A stretch of DNA of 59,712 nucleotides. Source: Hyphomicrobiales bacterium. GTDB taxonomy: Bacteria > Pseudomonadota > Alphaproteobacteria > Rhizobiales > Devosiaceae. Shown piece by piece: positions 34,508 to 42,211 of the stretch. Made by a program: the position numbers and the translations under genes. Numbering within the stretch: the stretch's first letter is position 1; every line of letters begins with the position of its first letter. The notes under the pieces were generated by a model. That model worked only from the letters and a program-made list of their open reading frames with translations, was not told the DNA's origin and searched no databases. The stretch covers positions 1-59,712 of the forward strand of contig SEEL01000021.1 of the NCBI GenBank assembly GCA_004144345.1, written 5' to 3'.

Positions 34508-35704
34508 CTAGAGGAAGGTTTTCCCATGCCGTCCCGGCGCGAGGCCGAGCCAATGGGCGATGCTCTCGCCAATATCCGCAAATGTGTTGCGGAGTCCAAC
34601 GCTGCCTGCGGTCAGCCTGGGGGAAAAGCAGAGAATCGGCACCTGCTCGCGCGTGTGGTCCGAACCAATCCAGGTCGGATCGTTGCCATGGTCGGCGGTC
34701 AGCACCAGCAGATCGTCGTCGCGCAGCTTGCTGAGCAGTTCGGGCAGGCGCGCATCGAACGCCTCCAGCGCCTGCGCATAGCCGGGCACGTCGCGACGGT
34801 GGCCGTATTCCTGGTCGAAATCGACGAAATTGGTCATGATGAAATCGCCGTCCCGCGCCATGTCGAGTGCTTCGAGCGTGCGATCCATCAGCACCATATT
34901 GCCCGACGCCTTGATCTTGTGGGTCACGCCGTGCCCCGCATAGATGTCGGAAATCTTGCCGATGGCGAACACCTGGCGCCCGGCGTCCTTGGCACGATCA
35001 AGCAATGTCGGCTCGGGCGGCGCAATGGCGAAGTCGCGGCGATTGCCGGTGCGCTTGAACGTATCGCGTGTCTCGCCGGTGAAGGGCCGCGCGATGACGC
35101 GGCCGATCATCAGTGGCTTGGTCAGCGTGAATGCCGCCTCGCACACATCATAGAGCCGCTGCAGGCCGAAATGCTCCTCATGCGCGGCGATCTGGAACAC
35201 CGAGTCGATCGAGGTGTAGACGATCGGCTTTTGCGTACGGATCGACTCCTCGCCGAACTCCTGGATAATCGGCACGCCCGAGGCATGCTTGTTGCCCAGC
35301 ACGCCGGGCAGCCCGGCATTGACGATCAGCGCCTCGATCAGGTCGTCAGGAAAAGTCGGGATGGTCTGCGGGAAATAGCCCCAGGCGAAGGGCACGGGCA
35401 CGCCAGCGATTTCCCAATGGCCCGACGGCGTATCCTTGCCCTTCGATACTTCGCGGCCGACGCCCCAGCGCCCGGCCCGGGGCGTATCGGTCAGGCCGCG
35501 CGCCAGCTGGCCCGTGGAGAGCTTCCCCGCTGCGCCCAGCCCCAGCGCATCCAGATTGGGGAGCTTCAGGTCGTACTGCGCCGCGATATGGCCCAGCGTG
35601 TCGGCGCCCGTGTCGGGGTGCCCGTGGCCATCGCTGTAGTCGGCTGCGTCGGGCGCACCGCCAATGCCGAAGCTGTCGAGAATGCACAAAATGGCGCGGG
35701 GCAT
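34508..35704 (-). CDS. deoB: Phosphopentomutase
   Basis: A 398-residue alkaline-phosphatase-superfamily mutase interconverting (deoxy)ribose 1-phosphate and 5-phosphate. The N-terminal metal site [13 protein letters not shown], the phosphate-carrying Thr region [14 protein letters not shown], and the C-terminal [19 protein letters not shown] are all present. Its ATG overlaps the deoA stop (TAATG). It supplies deoxyribose 5-phosphate to DeoC, which is encoded about 10 kb away. Confidence 0.97.
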   Translation of the reverse strand: MPRAILCILDSFGIGGAPDAADYSDGHGHPDTGADTLGHIAAQYDLKLPNLDALGLGAAGKLSTGQLARGLTDTPRAGRWGVGREVSKGKDTPSGHWEIAGVPVPFAWGYFPQTIPTFPDDLIEALIVNAGLPGVLGNKHASGVPIIQEFGEESIRTQKPIVYTSIDSVFQIAAHEEHFGLQRLYDVCEAAFTLTKPLMIGRVIARPFTGETRDTFKRTGNRRDFAIAPPEPTLLDRAKDAGRQVFAIGKISDIYAGHGVTHKIKASGNMVLMDRTLEALDMARDGDFIMTNFVDFDQEYGHRRDVPGYAQALEAFDARLPELLSKLRDDDLLVLTADHGNDPTWIGSDHTREQVPILCFSPRLTAGSVGLRNTFADIGESIAHWLGLAPGRHGKTFL

Positions 35705-37023
35705 TATTTCACCTCTGTCGGATCGATCCGCTCGGGCACGAGCGGGTGGGTTGGTGCCTTGTCCCCCAGAACATAAGCCGCGATGAGTCGCCGCTCTGCG
35801 TCGGCGGCGCTCGCTTCGTCGCGGGCATGAAGACGCGCCAGCGGCGTGCCGGCCTCCACCTTGGCGCCCAGCCCCAGCAATTGGTCGAAACCGACGCGAT
35901 GGTCGATCGCGTCGGTGGGCATGCGGCGGCCGCCGCCCAGCGCCACGACGCCCATGCCGACGCCGCGCGTATCGATCGCGGTCACGACGCCACTGCCCGT
36001 GGCCACCACGTCGCGCACGATCGGGGCCACGGCCAGATAGCCGTCCATCTTCTCGACGAAATCGGCCGGCCCGCCCAGCATCGCCACCATCTTCGAGAAA
36101 TGCTCGGTCGCCTTGCCCGAAGCCAGCGCCGCATGGGCGGCATGCCGCGCATTGCCGCTGTAGCCGGTGAGCTCCAGGGCCGCGCCGCAGAGCGCGATCG
36201 TCACTTCGAGCAGGCGCGGATCACGATGCGCGCCGGTGAGGAAATCCACGGCGTTGCGGATCTCGAGCCCGTTGCCGGCGGCGCTTGCCAGCGGCTCGTT
36301 CATGTCGGTGATCAGCGCGGCAGTCTTCGTACCCGCGCCATTGGCGACACTGACGAGGCTCTGCGCCAGCTCGCGCGATTTCGCCATGGTCGGCATGAAG
36401 GCGCCCGAGCCGGTCTTGACGTCGAGGATCAGCGCGCCGAGCCCCGCCGCGAGCTTCTTCGACAGGATCGACGCGGTGATCAGCGAGACGTTTTCCACCG
36501 TCCCCGTCACGTCGCGGATCGAATAGAGAATCTTGTCGGCCGGCGCGAGATCGGCGGTCTGCCCGATGATGGCGCAGCCGGCCTCTCGGGTGACCTTGCG
36601 GAACAGCGCATTGTCCGGTTGCGTCGTGTAGCCGGGGATCGAGTCGAACTTGTCGAGCGTGCCGCCGGTATGGCCGAGCCCGCGTCCCGAGATCATCGGC
36701 ACATAGACGCCGCAGGCCGCAAGGATCGGCGCCAGCATCAGGCTGACATTGTCGCCGACGCCGCCGGTCGAATGCTTGTCGACCACCGGCCCATCAAGGT
36801 CGGACCAGTCGAGCACCGTTCCAGAATCGCGCATCGCCTCGGTCAGCGACACGCGCTCCTCATAGTTCATGTCCTTGAAATAGACGGCCATGGCGAAGGC
36901 CGCGACCTGCGCATGCGAAATGTCGCCGCGCGTGAAGCCGTTGACGAAATCGATGATGTCCTCAGCGGCGAGGACGAGGCCGTCGCGTTTGTGGGCGATG
37001 AATTCTTGCGGAAGTAGCGTCAT
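35704..37023 (-). CDS. deoA: Thymidine phosphorylase
   Basis: A 439-residue enzyme that splits thymidine and deoxyuridine to base and deoxyribose 1-phosphate. The signature [18 protein letters not shown], the phosphate site [11 protein letters not shown] and [11 protein letters not shown] are visible. It is the first gene of deoA-deoB-upp, preceded by AAGG at a suitable distance. A MarR-type gene on the same strand ends 42 nt upstream, but may not belong to the operon. Confidence 0.97.
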   Translation of the reverse strand: MTLLPQEFIAHKRDGLVLAAEDIIDFVNGFTRGDISHAQVAAFAMAVYFKDMNYEERVSLTEAMRDSGTVLDWSDLDGPVVDKHSTGGVGDNVSLMLAPILAACGVYVPMISGRGLGHTGGTLDKFDSIPGYTTQPDNALFRKVTREAGCAIIGQTADLAPADKILYSIRDVTGTVENVSLITASILSKKLAAGLGALILDVKTGSGAFMPTMAKSRELAQSLVSVANGAGTKTAALITDMNEPLASAAGNGLEIRNAVDFLTGAHRDPRLLEVTIALCGAALELTGYSGNARHAAHAALASGKATEHFSKMVAMLGGPADFVEKMDGYLAVAPIVRDVVATGSGVVTAIDTRGVGMGVVALGGGRRMPTDAIDHRVGFDQLLGLGAKVEAGTPLARLHARDEASAADAERRLIAAYVLGDKAPTHPLVPERIDPTEVK

Positions 37024-37065
37024 GTGCCGACCTTATGCCAGTTCTTTGCACGGGAAAACGCCGCG

Positions 37066-37551
37066 CTAGTTCGCGGGTTCTTTGATGGGCGCGGTGCGGT
37101 CCGCGCGGATGCGCAGCAGCGCCTCATGTGTATTGCGGACGAGGTCGCTCATGAAGCGCCGGACGATGGTCCGCTCCTCCTCGTTGAGGCTATCGAACAC
37201 CGATGAGTTAAGCCCCTGCATCTTGTCGCGCAGGCTCTCGAACCCCGCCTTGTTGGCGTCGGCGCCCAGCGACAGCAACACGCCGCGGCGGTCCGTCGGA
37301 TGCGGCGAGCGGGCGATCAGCCGGCGCGCCTCGAGGCGGTTGAGCATGATGGCCGTGGCGCCGGTGGTCAGCCCCAGATGCTCCGCCAGCACCTTGGGCG
37401 TCACCTCGCCGCCGCGCCGGATGAAATAGAGCGCCATCAGATCAGTACTGTTGAGGCCCGCCTGCTCGGCGAGCGCCCGCTGCACTTGCGCCATTTCGGA
37501 CGCCAGTTCGCGGATCAGTTCCTCAAGGGGGGCCTGCGACTCTATCGACAT
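37066..37551 (-). CDS. MarR family transcriptional regulator
   Basis: A 161-residue winged-helix repressor: LNSTDLMALYFIRRGGEVT (dimer/helix 2 region), VLAEHLGLTTGATAIMLNRL (recognition helix), and the wing RSPHPTDRRGVLLSL. The start at 37551 has GGAGG upstream. It is divergent from a HlyD-type efflux pair, with a perfect palindrome in the 91-nt gap, the classic set-up for self-repression and control of the exporter. Confidence 0.92.
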   Translation of the reverse strand: MSIESQAPLEELIRELASEMAQVQRALAEQAGLNSTDLMALYFIRRGGEVTPKVLAEHLGLTTGATAIMLNRLEARRLIARSPHPTDRRGVLLSLGADANKAGFESLRDKMQGLNSSVFDSLNEEERTIVRRFMSDLVRNTHEALLRIRADRTAPIKEPAN

Positions 37552-37576
37552 ACTCCTCCAGTGCATTGTCGCTATG

Positions 37577-37595
37577 CAGCAAAGTTACTTTGCTG
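37577..37595. promoter_or_regulatory. Palindromic operator between marR-type gene and efflux genes
   Basis: CAGCAAAG-TTA-CTTTGCTG is a perfect 8-bp inverted repeat in the 91-nt divergent gap, 26 nt from the regulator start and 48 nt from the HlyD gene start. It is the probable binding site of the MarR protein. Confidence 0.75.
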
Positions 37596-37642
37596 TAAAG
37601 CTATCTCCTCTATATGAGGCTCTCATCCCTGCGGAGGAAGAT

Positions 37643-38944
37643 ATGGCACAGGCCAGCGCAAGAGTAGACGAAGAACGCGCCAAGGCGGTGGAAGCTGCCG
37701 TGGCGCCGCGCAATGACAATGCCCCGGCGGCCGAAACGACCCCTGCAGACGCGGCGCCCGAGGCCAAGGCTGACGCCCCCGCCACACCGCAGTCCAGTGA
37801 AGTTGCGCCCGCGGCGGCGCCCCAGCCCGGCGCGCTCGCGACGCAGGATGGCCCGGTCATCGACGGCGAGGCAAAGCCGGCTCGCAGCCGCAAGAAGGCG
37901 GGCATCTTCGCCCTGTTCCTCGTGCTGCTGCTCGGCGCCTTCATCGCCTGGTACCCGCTGTCCGACCGTTACGCGCCCTATGCCGGCGCCGGCTCGATCG
38001 TCGCCGAGGTCACGCAGATTTCGGCGCGCGTCCCCGGCCCGGTGGCCGAAGTCGCCATCAAGGACAATGCCGAGGTGACGGCCGGCGAAATGCTGTTCCG
38101 CATCGATGACACCACCTACCGCATGGATGTCGAACTTGCCCGCGCGCAGCTCGACACGGTGCTCAACAGCGTCAATTCGGGCGCCGCCGCGCTGCCGGCC
38201 ACGCAGGCCAAGGTCGAGCAGGCGCAACTCGCTCTGACTACCGCCATCGGCGACTATGAGCGCGCCCGCTCGCTTGAGGCCAAGGGCGTCGTCTCGGCCG
38301 TCCGGCTCACCCAGGCCGAGACCGCCAGGGCCAATGCCGAACTCAATCTCGCTGCCGCCACGGCCGAACTCGAGCGTGTCGAAACCTCGATGGGCGGCAT
38401 CGACGCGAACAACCCCAATATCCGCAGTGCCCGCGCCAGCCTCGAGAAGGCAGAGTTCGCGCTCGCCAGCACGACAGTCGTCGCCCCGGCAGATGGCTAT
38501 GTCACCAATGTCGCCTTGACCGAGGGCCAGTATGTCGGCGCCGGCACTGGCGCCCTCACCTTCATCCGTCCCTCGACGCAGATGATCATGGCCGATTTCC
38601 GCGAGAACCAGCTGATCAATGTCGAGCCGGGCGACCGCGCCCTCGTCACCTTCGAAGCCGCGCCGGGCAAGCAGTTCGAGGCGACCATCGACAGCATCGC
38701 CTGGGGCATCAATGCGGGCCGCACCAGCGCCAACGGCCTTGCCCAGCCGACCACCGACACGCGCTGGTTCCCGCCGGCCCGCAAGATCCCGGTGCGGGTC
38801 ACGCTGAACGATCCGAGCGAACTGCCCGCCAATGCGCGGCTGGGTTCGGAAGCTGGCGTCATGGTCATTCCCGAGGATGGCATCATCCCGGCCATCGCCC
38901 GTGCCCTGCTGAGCTTCGGTGGCTTCACCTCCGGCTTCAACTGA
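37643..38944 (+). CDS. HlyD/EmrA-type membrane fusion protein
   Basis: A 433-residue periplasmic adaptor. An Ala/Pro-rich cytoplasmic tail (about 1-84) precedes one membrane helix (86-104), then a biotinyl-lipoyl-like domain (VTQISARVPGPVAEVAIKDN), a helical hairpin (about 165-270), and the second half of the lipoyl domain (STTVVAPADGYVTNVAL) with a beta-barrel. The start at 37643 follows GGAGGAAG. With the next gene it should export drugs or toxic compounds under control of the divergent MarR protein. Confidence 0.92.
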   Translation: MAQASARVDEERAKAVEAAVAPRNDNAPAAETTPADAAPEAKADAPATPQSSEVAPAAAPQPGALATQDGPVIDGEAKPARSRKKAGIFALFLVLLLGAFIAWYPLSDRYAPYAGAGSIVAEVTQISARVPGPVAEVAIKDNAEVTAGEMLFRIDDTTYRMDVELARAQLDTVLNSVNSGAAALPATQAKVEQAQLALTTAIGDYERARSLEAKGVVSAVRLTQAETARANAELNLAAATAELERVETSMGGIDANNPNIRSARASLEKAEFALASTTVVAPADGYVTNVALTEGQYVGAGTGALTFIRPSTQMIMADFRENQLINVEPGDRALVTFEAAPGKQFEATIDSIAWGINAGRTSANGLAQPTTDTRWFPPARKIPVRVTLNDPSELPANARLGSEAGVMVIPEDGIIPAIARALLSFGGFTSGFN

Positions 38945-38956
38945 GGCCGGGCCGCC

Positions 38957-40012
38957 ATGGAAGAGCTCCCGCGCGTCGATCCCAATGACGATCCCTATCT
39001 CGCGCTGCGCACCGCGCTGACGGTCGCCATCTGCCTCCTCCTCGCCGAGCCGCTGGGCATCACGATGCCCATGCTGCCGGCGGTGATGGGCATGTCGATC
39101 ATGTCGAACCATCGTGGCGCCATCTCGCCGCGCGTCTTCGCCACGCCGATCATCCTGCCCATCATCGCCATCGTCTTCAGCTGGCTCGCCGCCGTGACGG
39201 TGAACGAGCCGCTGGTGATGATCCTGATCAACGTGCTGCTCGCCATTGGCGGCCTTGCGCTCATGCTGTTCCGCGGCTCGCGCGGCGGCATGATGCTCAC
39301 CGTCTTCCCGCTTATGATGATGATGATGGCGCTCTATTCCGACTACGCCCTCGCGGTCATGCGGGACTCGATGGTGTGGGGCGGCGTGGCGCTCGGCATC
39401 GCGGTGGTGGTGCTGTTCACCTTCTTCGGCCCCAAGACCGACCGCGTGCATGTCGAGGTGCTGAACCCGCTCGTCACCGACAGGCCGCTCACGGCGCTCT
39501 TCATCCGCGTCGCGGTCTATGTGCCGGTGATGCTGCTGGTCATGGCGAGCGGCGACATGAATCTGATGATCGTGCCGATCATGCTGCTCTTCATCTGCGC
39601 CGAGCCCGGCGTCGGCCCCCGCATGCATCAGGTCATCGACCGGGGCGGTGGCACCATCATCGGCGGCCTGCTCTCGGTCGCGGTGCTCTTTATCTATCAC
39701 GTCCTGCCGGAGATGCCGGTCCTGATCCTGCTGTGCACGATCGTGACCTATTTCCTGATCGACAAGATGACCACGGGGACCAAGCGGCCCCTCTACTACC
39801 AGTACATCTGCTCAACCGCGATCGTGATGGTGCTCTCCGCTACCCAGGGGAGTGCCGCGCGCGACGCAATGGAAGTGGTGCTGCAGCGCGTCGTGATGAC
39901 CTCGGGCGGGGTCGTCATCGGCATCGTGCTGCTCGCCCTGCTTGAAGCGCTGTTCCTGCCGCAGCAGGAAGACCGCAACAAGCCCCAGGCAACGGCTCCC
40001 GCCGTCGCCTGA
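38957..40012 (+). CDS. DUF2955/FUSC-like efflux membrane protein
   Basis: A 351-residue integral membrane protein with about ten helices, two repeated blocks separated by FFGPKTDRVHVEVLNPL. Layout and its pairing with a HlyD adaptor fit the DUF2955/FUSC group related to aromatic acid exporters such as AaeB. It starts 12 nt after the adaptor gene. A strong stem-loop follows. Substrate unknown. Confidence 0.82.
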   Translation: MEELPRVDPNDDPYLALRTALTVAICLLLAEPLGITMPMLPAVMGMSIMSNHRGAISPRVFATPIILPIIAIVFSWLAAVTVNEPLVMILINVLLAIGGLALMLFRGSRGGMMLTVFPLMMMMMALYSDYALAVMRDSMVWGGVALGIAVVVLFTFFGPKTDRVHVEVLNPLVTDRPLTALFIRVAVYVPVMLLVMASGDMNLMIVPIMLLFICAEPGVGPRMHQVIDRGGGTIIGGLLSVAVLFIYHVLPEMPVLILLCTIVTYFLIDKMTTGTKRPLYYQYICSTAIVMVLSATQGSAARDAMEVVLQRVVMTSGGVVIGIVLLALLEALFLPQQEDRNKPQATAPAVA

Positions 40013-40019
40013 CCATGGT

Positions 40020-40053
40020 CGCTCCGGACGATTCTCCTCCCTCGTCCGGAGCG
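40020..40053. terminator. Stem-loop between convergent efflux and GlxA-type genes
   Basis: CGCTCCGGACGA pairs perfectly with TCGTCCGGAGCG across a 10-nt pyrimidine loop. It sits between two convergent genes and probably ends transcription of both, though a T run is lacking. Confidence 0.65.
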
Positions 40054-40061
40054 GCAGGTCC

Positions 40062-41084
40062 TTACGCGGTTCGCTGATGGCGGCGGCGATAGACTGAGGG
40101 CGTGATGCCGACGAGCCGCCGGAACAGATGCCGGAACGCCGAGGGCTCGTTGTAGCCCACCTCGGCCGCCACATCGTCAAAGGGCATGCTGGTGGTCTCG
40201 AGCAATTGCTTGGCCTCCTCGATACGCAGCGTCTGGACATAGTCGAGTGGTGACTGTCCCGTAGCGCGGCGGAAGCGGCGCAGGAAGCTGCGCTCGGTCA
40301 GCCCGCTCTCTGCCGCCATCGCCGCCACTGGATTGACGTTCGCATAATTGTCGGCGGCCCATATCTGCGCTGCCGTCACCAGCGGATCGTCGTGCCGCCG
40401 GCCGACGGTCAGCGCCGCGAAGGGCAATTGCCCCTCGGTGTGCCAGTCGAGCAGGAAGAGCTTGGCCAGCCGCCGCGCCTCCTCCTGCCCCGCCACGCGT
40501 CCGACCAGATAGAGCAGCAGGTCGTGCCATGACGAGAAGCCGCCCGCGGTGATCAGCCGGTGGCCGTCACCCGCCAGCACCAGCACGCGATCCCTGCGCA
40601 TCTTGATGCTCGGATGCCGCGCCTGGATCACATCGCAATAGCCCCAATGGGACGTCGCCTCCTCGCCATCGAGTAGCCCCGTCTCGCTGAGCAGCATCGA
40701 GCCCGAACAGAGCGAGGCAACCATGGCGCCGCGCTGATAGGCGCCACGGATCCACTCGCCCAGCGGCGCCATGTCCATCACCGCCTCGAACGGCCCGATC
40801 GCCAGCTCCGGCACCATCACGATATCGGGCGAGGGAAAGTCCGCGACGCTGCCATGCGGCTCGATCAGCACGCCGTGGAAGTCGCGATAGGGCTTGCCGT
40901 CCACGGTCACGAGCCTGGGCTGGAAGCGCGGCAGTTGCGGCGCCTCGCCATGCAGCGTCTCCCACAGCAGACCCACTGCGGCCAGCAGATCCATGATGAT
41001 GAACGTGCCGGCCGTGCCGGTCTGCGGCGTCGCCAGAACGGTCACGAGCAGCGGCTTGTGCGGTGGGGTGGCTGTGGCGTTCAT
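40062..41084 (-). CDS. GlxA-type AraC family regulator (DJ-1/PfpI domain)
   Basis: A 340-residue regulator. Residues 10-200 form a DJ-1/PfpI (GATase1-like) domain with a nucleophile-elbow sequence VASLCSGSMLL; residues about 225-335 hold two AraC helix-turn-helix units (AAESGLTERSFLRRFRRATG and VGYNEPSAFRHLFRRLVG). Members of this group control catabolism of nitrogen compounds such as choline, carnitine or arginine. The divergent gene at 41196 is a candidate target. Confidence 0.92.
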   Translation of the reverse strand: MNATATPPHKPLLVTVLATPQTGTAGTFIIMDLLAAVGLLWETLHGEAPQLPRFQPRLVTVDGKPYRDFHGVLIEPHGSVADFPSPDIVMVPELAIGPFEAVMDMAPLGEWIRGAYQRGAMVASLCSGSMLLSETGLLDGEEATSHWGYCDVIQARHPSIKMRRDRVLVLAGDGHRLITAGGFSSWHDLLLYLVGRVAGQEEARRLAKLFLLDWHTEGQLPFAALTVGRRHDDPLVTAAQIWAADNYANVNPVAAMAAESGLTERSFLRRFRRATGQSPLDYVQTLRIEEAKQLLETTSMPFDDVAAEVGYNEPSAFRHLFRRLVGITPSVYRRRHQRTA

Positions 41085-41195
41085 GTCCGATTTGAACCGT
41101 TTTCGTCGGAAACCAGCCTACCAGCTTCCCCGGGCGCCGCCTAGAGAGCCGCCATCAGCGGCATGTGCCGCGACCAACCCCGAAGGAACTACCCA

Positions 41196-41633
41196 ATGAC
41201 CCGCAATCTGATTGCCACTCTATTCCTCGTCGCCAGCCTCGCCGTCTCCGGCGCCGCGCTCGCCCAGGACAACCCCGCCGCGGCGACCTATGCCGATATC
41301 GAAGCGACGCTCGGCGTCGTGCCGTCGCACTTCAAGGCCTACCCGACGCAGTCCATCGCCGGCGCCTGGGAGATGACCAAGAGTCTCCTCACCTCGCCCG
41401 ACAATTCGCTCGAGCCCAAGGTCAAGTCGCTCATCAACCTCGCCGTCGCGGCGCAGATTCCTTGCACCTATTGCATCTGGCTCGAGACCAAGTTCGCCCG
41501 CCAGCAGGGCGCCACGGAGGCCGAGATTTCCGAGGCTGTCGCGCAGGCCGCCTATGTCCGTCACTGGTCGACGGTGCTCAACGGCATGCAGATCGATTTC
41601 GAGACCTTCAAGGCCGAATTCGGCGGTGAATGA
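41196..41633 (+). CDS. Exported carboxymuconolactone decarboxylase (AhpD-like) protein
   Basis: A 145-residue protein with a signal peptide (1-23, ending ALAQ) and one CMD/AhpD-like domain. The domain shows the helix VKSLINLAVAAQIPCTYCIW with a CxxC pair and the following QGATEAEISEAVAQAAYVRHW. AhpD-type enzymes use such cysteines for peroxidase-linked disulfide chemistry, but export to the periplasm is unusual. The start at 41196 has GAAGGA upstream. A hairpin follows the gene. Confidence 0.85.
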   Translation: MTRNLIATLFLVASLAVSGAALAQDNPAAATYADIEATLGVVPSHFKAYPTQSIAGAWEMTKSLLTSPDNSLEPKVKSLINLAVAAQIPCTYCIWLETKFARQQGATEAEISEAVAQAAYVRHWSTVLNGMQIDFETFKAEFGGE

Positions 41634-41639
41634 TTACGG

Positions 41640-41662
41640 GACGCCCGGCTGGTCCGGGCGTC
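41640..41662 (+). terminator. Hairpin after the AhpD-like gene
   Basis: GACGCCCGG pairs with CCGGGCGTC across CTGGT, 6 nt after the stop codon. It has no T tract and may act as an attenuator or RNA stabiliser before the next small gene. Confidence 0.45.
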
Positions 41663-41669
41663 GCCTCCC

Positions 41670-41927
41670 ATGAGGGCCAAGATGGATCTGCTGATCAATG
41701 GCGCGAACTTACTCTATGTCGCGACCTATTTTACCACCGATATGCTGCGCCTCAGTCTGATGACCAGTGTCGCGGCGCTGTGGCTGGCGCTCTATTTCGC
41801 CAACCAGCCTGAGCCGCTCTGGAACGTCGTCCTATGGAATCTGTTCTTCCTCGGACTCAATGTCATCCAGGTGCTGCGGTTGATCCTGCAGCGGCGCCGT
41901 TCGTGCCGCCTTCAGGTCACGCGATAG
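41670..41927 (+). CDS. Small three-helix membrane protein (Popeye-like)
   Basis: An 85-residue protein with three hydrophobic segments: LLINGANLLYVATYFTTDM, then LMTSVAALWLALYFANQ, then LWNVVLWNLFFLGLNVIQVL, and a basic C-terminus. The pattern resembles the membrane part of bacterial Popeye-like proteins, but the cytoplasmic domain is lacking. ATG 41670 is used; ATG 41682 is possible. Its 3' end overlaps the convergent DUF gene by 16 bases. Confidence 0.65.
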   Translation: MRAKMDLLINGANLLYVATYFTTDMLRLSLMTSVAALWLALYFANQPEPLWNVVLWNLFFLGLNVIQVLRLILQRRRSCRLQVTR

Positions 41928-42211
41928 AGCCGCACCGGCGAAGGGGTTCGCGCGATCGTCCTCTTCGCTTCGAGGTCGAGCTGCACCGCCTTCACCCACC
42001 AGCCGGCCTTCTCGCCGCCCGGGAACAGATCGGCCGGCAGATGCGGCTTCACCGCCGCAATCGTGTCCTCGACGCTCATCCCCGGCGCGGCGGTAGGCAA
42101 CACCTTGAGCACGGCCTTGCGCATCGCCTCGAACTTGGCGGCATCGACGCGATAGAGCTTGCCGGGCTGGCCGACATTCTCGATCTCGATCTTTGCCGCC
42201 TCAGGCGCCAT
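41912..42211 (-). CDS. Small DUF6958-like protein
   Basis: A 99-residue cytoplasmic protein with a GKLYRVDAAKFEAMRKAVL helix and LPADLFPGGEKAGWWVKAVQ, a pattern that I associate with the DUF6958 family; it has a winged-helix look with a basic end. Its start overlaps the end of the aldehyde dehydrogenase gene by 11 bases, so it is the last gene of the nucleoside operon. Function unknown. Confidence 0.72.
   Translation of the reverse strand: MAPEAAKIEIENVGQPGKLYRVDAAKFEAMRKAVLKVLPTAAPGMSVEDTIAAVKPHLPADLFPGGEKAGWWVKAVQLDLEAKRTIARTPSPVRLYRVT

Noticed and set aside
33860-37023. Loss of function in Upp because of the unusual ATANSS loop
   Set aside because: From memory this variant is common in rhizobial Upp proteins; the PRPP and uracil motifs are otherwise intact.
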